Shown here piece after piece: positions 35,747-47,382 of a stretch of 64,000 nucleotides of DNA (its first letter is position 1; every line of letters starts with the position of its first letter). Source of the stretch: Mariannaea sp. PMI_226. Lineage: Eukaryota > Ascomycota > Sordariomycetes > Hypocreales > Nectriaceae. The notes beneath the pieces are model-generated. The model saw nothing but the letters and a program-made list of their open reading frames with translations. It made no database searches and was not told the DNA's origin. The stretch lies in NCBI GenBank assembly GCA_024336345.1, contig JANFOG010000004.1, forward strand, positions 1,984,001 to 2,048,000, read 5' to 3'. Position numbers and translations under genes: made by a program.

Positions 35747-36255
35747 TAGTCAAATACATATTTATATATTAGAGTACAGCCAAGGCTACTTCTGCTCCTC
35801 TTTATTCTCTTCCACATTCTCAACTATGCGTTTCCAGCCTCTAACATACAAGCCTTGAAAATCTCACTCGAATGAATGCATCTTCTCCCTTGTTTCGAGT
35901 CGTACGTCATCCGGCAGAGAGATGGTATTTTACTGTCCGTGCCTCGAGTATAATTTCCCTCTCCCTCCCTGCCTCAGCACCGTCAGCTGCTCTCCCATAC
36001 TGGAATGGGACCTACAGGATTTTGACACACCCAATATATGTGCTAGGAATGACTTTTCACTGGGTAATTGTTTTCATCTTAGTTTATCGTAGCCCGCTCT
36101 TACCCTGTGTCTCCTACTTTCGTTCCCTTTGTCCTTCTGTTTCAATCTTCTCGGCATGTTCAGCATGACCAGCAGATAATTGCATTCTGTCGATATCAAA
36201 ACCTTCTTAAATTCTTTTAATACTAGCCCTTGATGTCCCAAGCCTTTCAGACTCG
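35747..36255. other. Intergenic between SRP68 and the orphan membrane protein
   Basis: About 510 bp, pyrimidine-rich toward the right, with SRP68 3' UTR on the left. No gene seen. Confidence 0.5.
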
Positions 36256-36852
36256 ATGCCAGCCACACTGACGTCCTGGCCACAGAGCCATCAGCAGCAG
36301 ATACAGTCTCAGCCGTCGTGGGAATGGCCTGAGTTCCGCCACCCAGCACCCGTTACCATTGCCTCACTCGCTCTTGTCCTCATCCTCGTTTCCATCTCGG
36401 CCTCTCTAGTATGGCAAATCGTACGCCTTCGTCTAGCCCAGCGCCGTGGCTTCATCCTCGTCAGCCAACAAGTAGATACCGAGCCACTCACGCAGCACCA
36501 ACACAAGCAGTACCCCATCGACACGAGGAAGATGTTCCGACCCATCTCCACGACTTCAGAACTCGAGATTGAGACGAGGCAGCTCCTCTTCCCCGATCGC
36601 GCAACCATGGCCGAGCGCATGCCGCTCTGTGCCGCTAGCAGTTCAAGAGGTGCTAGGGGATCCCTATATGATACTTTCCAAATACCACATCCACACGCCA
36701 CGAGGCTTAAGTGCTCACGCTCCATGATGGAGCTAAATGGCGGTGATCCACTCGAGGATGGCGACGACAATAAGGCTGATCCCCAGAAGGCAAAGACGAT
36801 TCACTGGCACGGAGTAAACAAACTGAATACTGCCTGGGCATGGATGTCATGA
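36256..36852 (+). CDS. Hypothetical single-pass membrane protein
   Basis: A single-exon frame of 198 residues with no family I recognise. There is one clear hydrophobic segment at about residues 33-56 (VTIASLALVLILVSISASLVW), preceded by a Gln/Trp/Pro-rich N-terminus and followed by basic residues (RLRLAQRR), so the C-terminal ~140 residues are predicted cytosolic. No signal-peptide cleavage site is obvious. The tail contains ELEIETRQLLFPDRATMAERMP and an acidic patch LEDGDDNKADPQ. It follows SRP68 on the same strand and is preceded by a CT-rich leader with a plausible start context. A 153-residue antisense frame exists but looks like a shadow. The gene is probable rather than certain. Confidence 0.5.
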   Translation: MPATLTSWPQSHQQQIQSQPSWEWPEFRHPAPVTIASLALVLILVSISASLVWQIVRLRLAQRRGFILVSQQVDTEPLTQHQHKQYPIDTRKMFRPISTTSELEIETRQLLFPDRATMAERMPLCAASSSRGARGSLYDTFQIPHPHATRLKCSRSMMELNGGDPLEDGDDNKADPQKAKTIHWHGVNKLNTAWAWMS

Positions 36853-37385
36853 TGTAAACAATGTTCGTCGTATTTCCTCTTTCGTTTTTCCTCAGATAAG
36901 TAGGCTCTTAGCACGCAGCAGAACAAGAAGGTGTAACTGGACTGCCCAAAGAATCTCGTATTTTGTTTGTGTTTTAGGCTTCGTTTATGAATCCAGTAGA
37001 TAAAGACAGTACACAGAACAAAAAAGAGCACATGCAACGGTTTCATTAGCATCATTTATTTGAGAGGGGATGTCTTATTATCGTCTACCCATGAAAGGCC
37101 TTCATTGCATAAGGCATACAAAACATAAACCCTCGGTTTCTCCTGCCCAAGGCTCATGAAATCTTAAACAAGTTTTGAAGCTCCAACGCCTGTTCCGCCA
37201 ACCATCAAGTCAGATGACACTGGTATAAAAAGAAGCCTATACGGCTTAGGCTGGGATATGATATGAATACAATTGGTACATGGAGACGAAAGGGTTCTAT
37301 GCCGCGATCCCTTCGCTCTTCAATATTGAAACATCCGGTTATTTTTTTCTTTCCTTTTTAACATTGCAAAACCACCCGGGTCTTT
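36853..37385. other. Intergenic, convergent 3' ends
   Basis: About 530 bp of AT-rich sequence between the orphan membrane gene and SSC1. No gene seen. Confidence 0.5.
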
Positions 37386-39530
37386 TTAAGGCTTGGGCTC
37401 GTCCTTCTTCTCGCCCTCCTGGCTAGTGGACTGCTCGTTGCTGGTCTCGGCACGGGCCTTGTGCATCTTATCGAAGAGGTTCAAGCTGGCGACCTGGAGC
37501 TCATCGGTCTTCTCCTTGATCTCAGCGGCAGTAGCAGAGCCCTCACCAGACAGGTTCTTGGCGACGAACTCACGGAGAGTAGTGATCTTCTCCTTGATAC
37601 CGTCGGCCTCGGTCTTGTCGAGCTTGTCAGCATACTCGTTCAGAGCACGCTCAGTGTCGTTCAGAACGCTGTCGGCGCGGTTGGCAGCCTCGATAGCGCC
37701 CTTGCGCTCCTTGTCAGTCTCAGCGTACTTCTCGGAGTCAGCAACCATCTGCTCGATCTCGGAATCGGAGAGACCAGAGCCGGAAGCAATGGTGATAGAC
37801 TGGTCCTTGTTGGTGGACTTGTCCTTGGCGTGGACGTGGACAATAGAGTCGGCATCAATGTCGAAGGTGACCTCAACCTGGGGAACACCACGGTGGGCAG
37901 GAGGGATACCAACAAGCTGGAAGTTTCCGAGGAGCTTGTTGTCCTTGACAAGCTCACGCTCACCCTGGTAAACCTTGATCTCAACAGCAGTCTGGAAGTC
38001 GGCAGCGGTGGAGAAGGTCTGAGATTTCTTGGTGGGGATGGTGGTGTTACGGTTGATCAGACGGGTGAAGACACCGCCAAGGGTCTCGATACCGAGAGAG
38101 AGGGGAGTAACATCCAGGAGGAGAAGGTCCTTGACCTCACCGGAGAGAACGGCACCCTGGATAGCAGCACCGATAGCAACAGCCTCATCAGGATTGACAG
38201 ACTTAGCGGGGTCACGGCCGAAGATGCCCTTGACGGACTCGGCGACCTTGGGCATACGGGTCATACCACCGACAAGGATGACCTCCTGGATTTCCTTGGC
38301 CTGGAGGCTAGCATCCTTCAGGGCCTTGCGGACGGGCTCGATAGTGCGGCTGATGAGGGGGTCAACCATCTTCTCAAGCTGAGCACGGGTGAGCTTCATG
38401 TTGATGTGCTTGGGGCCGGAGGCGTCAGCAGTGATGAAAGGAAGGTTGATATCAGTCTGGAGAGATGAGGACAGCTCAATCTTGGCCTTCTCAGCACCCT
38501 CACGGATACGCTGGATAGCCATACGGTCGTTTGAGATATCGATACCGTTGGTCTTCTTGAAATCGGCCACAATATGGCGGACCAAGTGGATATCGAAATC
38601 CTCACCACCCAGGTGAGTATCACCGTTGGTGGACTTGACCTCAAACACACCGTTCTGGATTTCAAGGATAGAGATATCGAAGGTACCACCACCAAGATCG
38701 TAGACAGCGACGATACGGTCGGCCTCCTTCTCAAGACCGTAGGCGAGAGCAGCAGCAGTAGGCTCGTTTACGACACGAAGGACGTTAAGGCCGGCAATCT
38801 GACCAGCATCCTTGGTGCTCTGACGCTGGGAGTCGTTGAAGTAGGCAGGAACGGTGACGACAGCGTTCTTGACGGGCTTGGAGAGATAGGCCTCAGCGGT
38901 CTCCTTCATCTTGTTGAGAACGAAACCACCAATCTGGGAAGGGGAGTAGTTCTGGCCACGGGCGGAAACCCAAGCGTCGCCGTTGGTGTGCTGGACGATC
39001 TTGTAGGGGACCTCCTTGATGTCACGCTGCACCTCAGCGTCGCTGAACTTTCGTCCGATTAGTCGCTTGGTGGCGAAGAGAGTGTTCTCAGGGTTGACAA
39101 CGGCCTGTCGCTTAGCGGCAACACCGACAAGACGCTCGCCATCCTCAGCGAAGGCAACGACTGAAGGAGTAGTTCTGGCACCTGTAGGCTATTGTCAGCG
39201 ACGAACTAGTGAGCAAATTTATGTGGGCAAAAAAAACTTACCCTCAGAGTTCTCGATGATCTTGGGGACCTTGCCCTCCATGATGGCAACGGCAGAGTTG
39301 GTGGTACCAAGATCGATACCGATCACGGCGCCCTGCACCTTGCCCTCGGACTCGGTAGACTCATAACGAGCGAACTTGGTAAAGGCGGGAGCTCGGGCGA
39401 AAGCAGCCGATCGAGCGGCGATGGGGGCAGCTCGGGGAAGCTAGAATACGACAGTTATTAAGACGGTTCTTGTGTATACGGGGAAAAGCAATTGGGTACT
39501 TACAGCCCTCGACAAACGTGAAGCAAGCAT
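37386..39530 (-). CDS. SSC1: Mitochondrial Hsp70 (Ssc1)
   Basis: Matrix Hsp70 chaperone that drives protein import as part of the PAM motor and folds matrix proteins. Three exons, complement(join(37386..39181, 39242..39440, 39504..39530)), give 673 residues. The N-terminus [20 protein letters not shown] is an arginine-rich mitochondrial presequence. Then come the Hsp70 signatures [29 protein letters not shown] and [17 protein letters not shown], and the substrate-binding domain ([14 protein letters not shown]). The C-terminal tail is [15 protein letters not shown] rather than the cytosolic EEVD, supporting the mitochondrial type. Strong codon bias leaves long shadow frames on the other strand. 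The first exon is only 27 nt. Upstream, an imperfect heat-shock-element-like array of GAA/TTC units lies near 39,646-39,660 (weak). Confidence 0.97.
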
Positions 39531-40270
39531 GATTAATGTGTATGGGGTATAATACAGGAAAGAAAAGGATGTAGAAGCAGGAGGAGGGACCGAGGGAGGA
39601 CCGGGATGAGTTTATGAGGAGATGGGGGAGAGTGAATGCGGATCAAGAATTTTTTCTTCTAGGACACGATCGAAACCAAAAGAACAGCGCCAGGTCCCAC
39701 CTCCAAATTCTCGGGCCATGGTTATTCCCCACCGGGATGGCCTTCCGATCCTACTACGTACCTTACCTTAAGCCCGAGGATAAGCACAGAGGCACCTGGG
39801 AAGGGGCGGCAAACGGGGACCGGGGGGGGGGGGGGGCAACCCTCACGTGAGTCGGTGCCACCGACCGCCGGCCGGAGAAAAAGCCTCGAAGCTTGAGCTA
39901 GGTAACAAATGGGAGCTGTGTCGCTGTAGGTGTGGCCATCCCGCAGAAATTTCATTCACGAAACTTGGTGTGAGCCCATGCAAAGGTGATTGTTTGTTGG
40001 TAAGGTGCGATCACGGACGGAGCTTGGAGCCTTCCATGATCATGACTTTATTGCGGGTTTTAAGCCCAGCGCAACTACAGATTAGGTACATGGTAATTAC
40101 ACCAAGCACAGTACGACGAGGTGTACTACGAATTCTGGGGAAAACAGCCCACACTCTTCATCAGCTTGTCAGGTAAGTTAGGTCAGGTCCTTTGCTTTTT
40201 CGCAAGCTGCTCCAGAGAGCGAGCCATTTTCGGATGGCGGCGGGAGGTGGAGGGCTCAGCAAAAAGCGTA
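39531..40270. other. SSC1 promoter side and spacer left of the transposon
   Basis: About 740 bp. It holds a TATA-like GTATTATA (minus strand) near 39,549-39,556, a poly-G tract at 39,822-39,836 and the TA target duplication at 40,269-40,270. No gene seen. Confidence 0.5.
39822..39836. repeat. Poly-G tract
   Basis: Fifteen consecutive G residues about 290 bp upstream of the SSC1 start. Confidence 0.9.
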
Positions 40271-40297
40271 CAGTGGGGGGTCAAAAGTCTGTCAAAA
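40271..40297 (+). repeat. Left terminal inverted repeat
   Basis: Starts CAGTGGGGGGTCAAAAGTCT and is followed by a short A-run. It matches the right repeat in 26 of 27 positions, the difference being at position 6. Confidence 0.95.
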
Positions 40298-40375
40298 AAC
40301 GCGCACTAGTCGCGACCCGCGTCAACTTTTTAATTCCACCGCGACACCCCTCCCACCTTCACATTAACATAACTC

Positions 40376-41525
40376 ATGATAATGGCGTCTGAAAAACGAA
40401 CTTTTGGTACCATTATAACGGGAAATCGTCAGCCTAATGGTGAAATCAATCCTGAGACCCGGGCGGCTATTATTTCTGCTGTAAATGCAGGCACAAAAAA
40501 AAGTGCTGTCGCACGAGAATTTCGCGTTTCACCAAGCGCTGTCACCCGCATTATTCAACGGTTCGAAGCAACAGAGACATTAAAATCAGCGCCTCGAACT
40601 GGACGTCCTAAGAGTCTTTCGCCACGGGATAAACGTTCTATCATTCGATTGGTCCGTCAAAATTTCGAGCTGAAGCGTAAAGACCTTATTCACGAGCTCC
40701 AGCTGTCAGTGAGCCCCTCGACAATCGATCGCGCTCTTGATGAGGCAAACATACGCAAATGGAGATCTAAAAAAAGGGTACATATATCCAAAGAAGCAGC
40801 AAAAGAACGGCTTTCATGGACACTAACTTGGACTAATAGGGAAGATGAATTGCTTGAGGTATGTTGATTTGAAGATGGGGTCTTTGTCCACTCTCTAACC
40901 ATAATATTAGGTTATATACTCCGATGAGTGTACAGTCCAAAATTCAAGCTCTTCTCCTAATTCTTGGGTTTGGCGATTTACTCATGAGGCTTATGATCCA
41001 AAATTCGTCAATAAACAAAATCATGTAAAGCCAGATATTAAAATAATGGTTTGGGGAGCCATTTGGTGGGAAGGGAAAAGCCAGCTGGTGATTATGATAA
41101 GAGATGAGCTTGCCAAGAGGAAAGGGTTTAGTTCTAGAAGCTATATTCAGGCTCTAGAGGAAGGTCTTCTTCCAATCTATGATGGTACCCGTTATTTTCA
41201 GCAAGATAATGCTTCTATCCACCGTTCTTTTATAACAGAAGAGTTCCTACTCCAGAAGGCAATTTCTCTTCTTGACTGGCCTCCTCATAGCCTTGATCTT
41301 AATCCTATTGAATATGTGTGGAAAATGTTGAAGGAAAACCTTCATTCTATGTTCCCCGGACTCTCCAATTTACATAAAAATAAGCTGGATATTGAAGAGT
41401 TCAAAGAATGTATGCAGAAGGCTTGGGCAGCTATCCCACAGGATAAAATACGAGCTTTGCTAGGATCACTCCCTCGTCGTGTAGCAGCATGTAAAGCAGC
41501 TAAGGGTTGGTATACCAAATATTAA
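40376..41525 (+). CDS. Tc1-type DD34E transposase
   Basis: Cut-and-paste transposase of 365 residues from join(40376..40858, 40911..41525). The 52 nt intron starts GTATGT and ends TTAG after a CTAAC branch-like site; unspliced, the frame stops at once. The N-terminal half has paired helix-turn-helix DNA-binding motifs (KKSAVAREFRVSPSAVTRIIQ, then GRPKSLSPRDKRSI). Catalytic residues are D in VIYSDECTV, D in YFQQDNASIH, and E in LDLNPIEYVW; 34 residues separate the second D from E, which is the Tc1 signature. All three are present and no internal stop is seen, so the enzyme could be functional. The start uses the first ATG (MIMASEK), though the ATG two codons later is equally possible. Confidence 0.93.
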
Positions 41526-41642
41526 TCCCTGGCTTCTGACGTTTTTAAAAATGTATATACCTTCTTTATTATGGTATTTTCTATAGAGAAAGATGTATTT
41601 TTCTTCTGTATGTTGTCGCTGGCCAGGGTGGCAAAAGTGGGC

Positions 41643-41669
41643 TTTTGACAGACTTTTGACCCCTCACTG
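41643..41669 (-). repeat. Right terminal inverted repeat
   Basis: Inverse complement of the left end, beginning CAGTGAGGGGTCAAAAGTCT when read inward, followed outside by the TA duplication. Confidence 0.95.
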
Positions 41670-43391
41670 TAGTTCACATTATAATCATTGCCTTACTCCG
41701 TATGCAGCAGGTCGTCATCTACTAGCAGCAACAAATCAATAAGTCTGTGAAAAGCCGGCACCGGCGCAGTTCATGCGGGAGCCTCATCACCGTCTGCTGT
41801 CATGACTAATGAGCACCTACCATGCAATCTTTGCACTTCCAGCCTCGGTCTTCAGCTTAGATGTCGTCACGAAACACAGCTACTGGAGTTCGGCCTCCAC
41901 CAAGGGGCAAATTCCGAGTAATCATATGGACTCATGTAGTAATTTTCGCTATGTTTATTTTTTATTTTTTTTTTCGTTGGCTCGTATCTCTCGCCCAATT
42001 CATGCATGGCTCAGTTTGATGCCATGCAAAGGGGTTCTCAGACGGTGGCTAAGTGGCCAATAACTCACATTCAATTGGCCTTCATCCAAATGATCTGGCT
42101 GCTTGAGGTCCTTTTGAAAATTCAACTGTACTTATTATCAATAAACCCACCTCCCATATTGGTGGATAGTTGAAGCTATCCAAGGCTCCAGTTGCCTAGT
42201 TGGCTAGGAACTTCTGCGATCTCTCCGCAATCCTCCCAAAACCAGTGAAGTCGGATCTTCCTTGCTACCAGGCATGTTACCACATACTGTAGGTATTACA
42301 ATTTAGCTGCTTCTTGTGAGCCAATTACGTTGCCACGTCGAGATACAACAGTGATGAAAGCTTCATTTGGTTTTAATGACGACGACATGTCGAACATACG
42401 GCACTCTAAGTATCCAGCTAGGTATACCCAAGTATCCACACGTTGGAAGGTTTCTCCTGTAAGGAGTGCGTATTTTACGTGGCAGCGTGAGAATAATAAC
42501 AGGAATAATAGGCCTGGAATACATCCTGCCTCTCTCATGGATCTAGGAGACTCTGTGATGCGCGGCGGGTCATTTAGTCTCTACTTGGCCACCTCCGTGT
42601 TGCGTTGTAACAAAATTGTCGCTCTGAATAATAAATAATACACTCATACCTAAGAAAGGCAGGTACTGGATGTGGGGGGGCCTCCGATTTGTCCATCTGC
42701 ACGGAGATAACATCAGGCAATGAATCTAACACGATACAATGCTAATGCTGTTCAGTTCCAGTTTTGATCAGGACAATATCGAAGATTCTACTAACTACAA
42801 ATAGAACCAATTTCTTTTACTGACCAACCGGACTGCCATTACTACACCATACATTGAGCCCATTTAATAGAGCTGTGCAGTGCCGGACCCGGCAAATATC
42901 ATAAGCTGCCTTAGGTGCTCCCAACCCACCAGACAGCCAACCAACCAAGCAGCGTCTTCTCCGCCATAAAAAAAAGCAAGGAACAAAGTGTCTAGGGTAG
43001 GCATGTACCCATCTAGGTAGGTAGGTAGGAATCGCCCAATTAACCTGCTAGCTAGCCTTTCTCCATCCCCCATTCATATCCATCACGCGAGACGTCATTC
43101 AAAGATTCTCCTAATACATCACCAGAAACCATCGCAAGACCTTCGCTTTCGAGATCGCCCCTCATCATATTTACGCCATTAATATCGCCCGCCTGCAAGA
43201 GCACTCAATCCACGAACACTTACTCCCTTCGCCCTGTCTTCCGAACTCGGCTCACTGGAATCCGACCTACCCTTTTGGCGACTTTCGGCGACGGAATATC
43301 ATCATCACCTGGTGTCGCAACTCTACATTCGCCGGGGGGCATAGCACCCTTCCGACTTGCCAATACGACCGACGCATTGCTATCGAAAGCC
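41670..43391. other. Intergenic right of the transposon
   Basis: About 1.7 kb with no conserved gene. A 102-residue frame at 42,330-42,638 has no recognisable feature. A TAGG repeat lies near 43,015-43,029 and a pyrimidine-rich leader precedes the WD40-like gene. Confidence 0.5.
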
Positions 43392-45637
43392 ATGGCCGTG
43401 CAAAACGAGGGCGAGTAAGTTTTTTATTTGACGCATCAGGATCCCCTTGCGACCGGTTGTCATGATACTAAATTGTGACATTGCCGCAGTGTCCATCCCA
43501 CGGAGACCCTCATCTCTCGACAGGCTAGAAAACACTACCGTATTCCAGTCCGCTCGCAGTATGTACCTTCAACAGTTATTTTTCGGCTCACGACTCACTC
43601 ACCACTAACACGATACTACTCAGGCATTGGCAACTTCGGTCCCTCGTTAGCGCCGAGAAAGACAACATCGTCTACTTTCCTGGTGGATCTGGCAGTAATC
43701 ATGTCCAGCGCCTCAACACGACGACTCACGAATGCGAGACAATTAAGCTCTTAACATTTGCGCCAAGATGCCTGGTTGCTGAGAAGGGTTGGCTTTGCTG
43801 TGGAAGCGAGAATGGCGATTTCGTGGCGATTCGACTGGATGAAGGAAATGATATTGATCTTGGGCTATCTTCCCTCGACTCGGATTCCGATCGCCTTGGC
43901 CTTGGCCTAGACCCATCCCGCGACGATTCGATTTTCAACATATTATCTCGTGCTCGTCGAACCAGTAAGAGCTTGATCGCGAAAAGCATGAAGCTTGCAC
44001 AGGACAGAGTGAATTGCATTACCATGTGGTTCCCGCCCACGTCATCTCCAGCTTGGAACACGGCTTACACTGAACCTGTGGCTATCCTTGCCAATAACGA
44101 TCAAACAGTGGCCATTGTCAGTCTGGAAGAGTTTGATCAGAAAGACAAGACTGAGCCCCTAGACATCGTCACCTATCCAGATTTTGTCAACCGTGCTATT
44201 ATCTCCCCGGATGGCCGTCTTTTGGCAGCAATCCTCGACGACCCTTATCTGTATATCCATCGTCGGGTTAGGAAAAATCGAGAGTCGATCACGACCTCTA
44301 AGCCTGGCAAGACGTCCGAGTACCAATGGGAAGAAATCCAAAGGATACTACTGAAAAGCCAGAATAAGGACGACAGATCTGACAGCCGAGGCAGCTTTGC
44401 CGCTTGCTTCTCAAACTCCGGTGCGTACCTTGCCGTAGGCACCCAGCATGGTACAATCTCCATTTTCAATACAGCGCTTCTTTCTCGTCCAGAAAGTGAT
44501 CCACTCATTACGACTTTCCAGTCTTCAAGACCGCAGAGTGGCCCTGGTGCCGTCCGAGACATGGCCTTCTGTCCAGGCCCCTACGACATGCTCGCCTGGA
44601 CAGAGGACCGCGGGAACGTGGGAATCACCGATATGAGAAGCAACTTCATTGTTCGTCAGGTTATCAATATCGACGACGCTAGCTTTGACCATATTAGCAT
44701 CCTTGATCGAAACACGATTGACCCGCGGCTTCTTGAAGGCCGTCGGGAAAGGAGGGAAAATGCAGGCTCTTCTACATCAGCCAGTAATAATACTGCCGAG
44801 AACCGAAGACGTCCAGGAGCAGATGGTTTTGATATATTGAATGCAGTAGGGGTGAATGCACCCCCTACTGCTCAAGAGACTCTAGTACTCGAGGCCATTC
44901 AGAATGACCGGCGGCGCCGAGATAGGGCGGCACAACGGGCGGCAGGTAATACCGAGGACAGGACAACGCCGGGAACCATACCGTGGAGTGAGAGAAACGC
45001 CCGCCGCTTAGCGGTCAGTGACGATACTCAGAGAGGTAGCGAGCGGAGGAGCAATAGTAGTGGCCGAGCCATGGAAGTAATTGGCACCGCTCGCGGCCAG
45101 GACCGCTTCCCAGAACGCGCTCGCACAGCTCGGCAACTACTAAGAGACGCTGCAGATTCCGGTGAAACACCTCCTCGACGTGATCGGTGGATGGAGAGCC
45201 TCAATGAGACCGTTGCTATGTTACGGGAGCAGAGACAAAGGCAAGATTCGTCGTACCTCACAGTTCTAGAAATTCTCCAGGCGAGGGAGCGCTCAAACGA
45301 TCGTGACCAAGACGATTCTTCGCTTTTAGTGCCCTTGGTTAACCAAGTCGTCACTCGTTGGGAGGAGAGTGCCCTCCGTGGGACTCTTGCAGCTGATCAC
45401 GGCGTCTTTGAGGTGCCGCCTTCACCAGACAATACGGCTGGATTAGCATGGAGCGAGGACGGCCGTGTTCTGTAAGTTGGATCTTTGCAAGCCCTTTGTT
45501 TTCTCCTCTCCCTCCCCTTCGTCCCCTTTTCATATCACTAACATCCTCTCAGCTTTGTGGGCGCACAGAACGGTATCTACGAACTTCACATCAACGTTCA
45601 GAGCCGGAAATTAAGTCCCAGTATCTCGATGCGATGA
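43392..45637 (+). CDS. WD40-like protein with probable DUF2415 motif
   Basis: A conserved fungal protein of 674 residues in four exons: join(43392..43414, 43490..43558, 43624..45471, 45553..45637). Frames join cleanly (EGDVHPTETL, RSQHWQLRS, RVLFVGAQNG). Beta-propeller-like stretches include VAILANNDQTVAIVSLEEF, RAIISPDGRLLAAILDDPYLYIH, ACFSNSGAYLAVGTQHGTISIF, and AWSEDGRVLFVGAQNGIYEL at the end. The segment FCPGPYDMLAWTEDRGNVGI followed by TDMRSNF resembles the short DUF2415 motif. A charged, Arg/Ser-rich insert of about 200 residues, probably disordered, separates the last two blade-like regions. Molecular role is unknown. Its 3' end converges with the flavoprotein gene, 299 bp apart. The very short first exon (23 nt) rests on frame continuity. 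Confidence 0.78.
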
Positions 45638-45936
45638 GGCACTCATGTTGTTATTACTTCGTGCGTTGGTGGCGTTCTATAATCTTCAATATGGGTTACG
45701 GGTGTTTCGATAACACAAAAATAATGAGCAATGAAATGGATCGGGCACCTGGAGTTTGTTGTATTTTATCTATCATTATTCTTTGCATGCAACACGGGGA
45801 TATCGTGAACGCACCAAACACACACAGCACTCTTCATTCGCATTGGGGCTTTTCGGGCGTCGGCTTACCCCCTTGCCATAGCAATTTAGGCATTTATCTT
45901 AAATATTAACTACAATACGTTACTTCTCGCAATGTG
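45638..45936. other. Short convergent intergenic
   Basis: 299 bp between the WD40-like and flavoprotein stop codons. AT-rich; presumed overlapping 3' UTRs. Confidence 0.5.
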
Positions 45937-47382
45937 TTACTCATTGCTTGCGTTGCCATATAACAGCTCCTCTACTCTCTCCGCGATAGCCAACGAACTT
46001 GTTAGGCCAGGGCTCTCGATGCCGAGCAGATTGACCCAACCCTCATACCCATCCTCCCTTTGGACGACAAAATCGTTGAAGCCCTTGCCCTTGAGCACAT
46101 CCGCTTGGCCGGAGAGCTTGGGTCGGATGCCCGCGTAGTCAGCAACCAGCAGGGTCTCATCTATGCCTGGGAGGTACTTCTTGATCTCGCCGACTGCCTC
46201 CAGCAAGCGAGATGCGTTCACTGCCAGGTCGTCCGGAGAGTCGACCCAGTCGACGTCCGGCCCGAAGCGTAGCCGTCCCGCAAGATCCAGCGTCAAGTGT
46301 GTGCCGAGCCCCGCTGCGCCGGGCTCCGGAGCTGGATATATCAGACGTGAGACGCGTGGGTGCGAGCCGCCGTAGGAGAAGTAGTTGCCCTTGGCGTAGT
46401 AGAGCTTCTTTTGCTGTGCAGGTGGAACAATGAGATTGTGTATGTTTACCGCTCCCAGTCCAGCGGCGTTGATAAGCGTCTCGGTGGTGATGGTCGATGT
46501 CTCACCCGTCGATGCGTCCCGGACCTGGACTTCCCATCCTCCGCTACCAGGTGTTGCACCGAGGGGTTTGATATCTGTCACAGGGGAGTTGAGAGCAGTC
46601 ACACCGCCGGCATCTTCGAAGAGGCCGAGCAGACACATCATAAGGCCGTGCGAGTCGATGATGCCAGTCGTGGGACTCTCCAGCGCCGCCAAGGCATGGA
46701 CGCCTTCGCCATCCCGCTCAATCTCCTGGGTAGGAACCCAGCGAACAGGCACGTCGAGTGTTTCCTTACACAGGTGGTGGATCTTGTCAAGGGCCTCGCG
46801 CTGCGCATCGTTCTGGGCGACAATCCATTTCCCCGTACGACGGAAGCCCACGTCGTGCTTCTCACAGAGCTCATAGAGCAGGTTCTTTCCGCGGATGCAG
46901 AGCTTCGTCTTCAAGCTGCTCGGCCCGTAGTAGATTCCTGCATGGATTACTTCGCTATTGCGAGAGCTGGTCTCTGTACCGACAGCATTGTGCTTCTCAA
47001 TCAAGACGGTTGATGTGCCTTCACGCCCGGAAAGCTGGCGGGCAACAGCGAGGCCAACCACCCCGCCGCCGATGACCTTGTAGCATTGTTAGCGTACTAA
47101 TTGATGTGAGACAAATAATAAAAAGACAACATATGGCAATTTAGAGGGAAATAGTGTGGATTGGCTTGTTTGCATTGGGCGAGAAAGCCCGCTCTGGCGA
47201 CCTGGACCCTGAAGGATTCGGGCTTCAGATTACACAAAGTGACGGCATTCCAAGGTTAATGGACTTACAGCATGCGTGAAATCTGCCCTCACAGGCGCCG
47301 TCGTACTGAATCTCAACCTCTGAATGCTACGCCGACTCGTGGGTAGCAGTCTTGTCAATGGTCGCATATTCATTGTGTACAT
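45937..47382 (-). CDS. FAD-dependent oxidoreductase, L-2-hydroxyglutarate dehydrogenase-like
   Basis: A flavoprotein of the DAO/L2HGDH family that would oxidise L-2-hydroxyglutarate or a related 2-hydroxyacid, passing electrons to FAD. Two exons, complement(join(45937..47076, 47269..47382)), give 417 residues. The FAD-binding VIGGGVVGLAVARQL begins right after the intron (about 39-53). SSRNSEVIHAGIYYGPSSLK near 72-91 is the characteristic family motif. LINAAGLGAVN near 230 and a YYAKGNYFSY segment follow. The first exon, MRPLTRLLPTSRRSIQRLRF, looks like a mitochondrial presequence. In-frame ATGs at 47,466, 47,382 and 47,373 are possible; the upstream one would add 28 residues lacking presequence character. 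Substrate is inferred from family only. Confidence 0.85.

Larger units (their letters stand above)
40271..41669 (+). mobile_element. Full-length Tc1/mariner (Tc1-type) DNA transposon
   Basis: A 1,399 bp element bounded by terminal inverted repeats of at least 27 bp, at 40,271-40,297 and 41,643-41,669. The repeats begin CAGTG and differ at one position in 27. A TA dinucleotide on each side (40,269-40,270 and 41,670-41,671) is the expected Tc1/mariner target duplication. One transposase gene with an uninterrupted frame after a 52 nt intron fills the interior. Near-identical ends and the open transposase suggest a young and possibly active copy. No signs of repeat-induced point mutation (stop-rich TA-biased decay) are visible. 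Family resemblance is to fungal Tc1-like elements such as impala, but the terminal sequence is not one I can name. Confidence 0.95.

Noticed and set aside
37461..39062. Long antisense open frames (335 and 162 residues) opposite SSC1
   Set aside because: They mirror a highly codon-biased Hsp70 gene in which codons giving antisense stops are avoided. The translations are low-complexity (Leu/Val/Asp/Gly-rich) with no domain. The well-known antisense-Hsp70 frame effect explains them.
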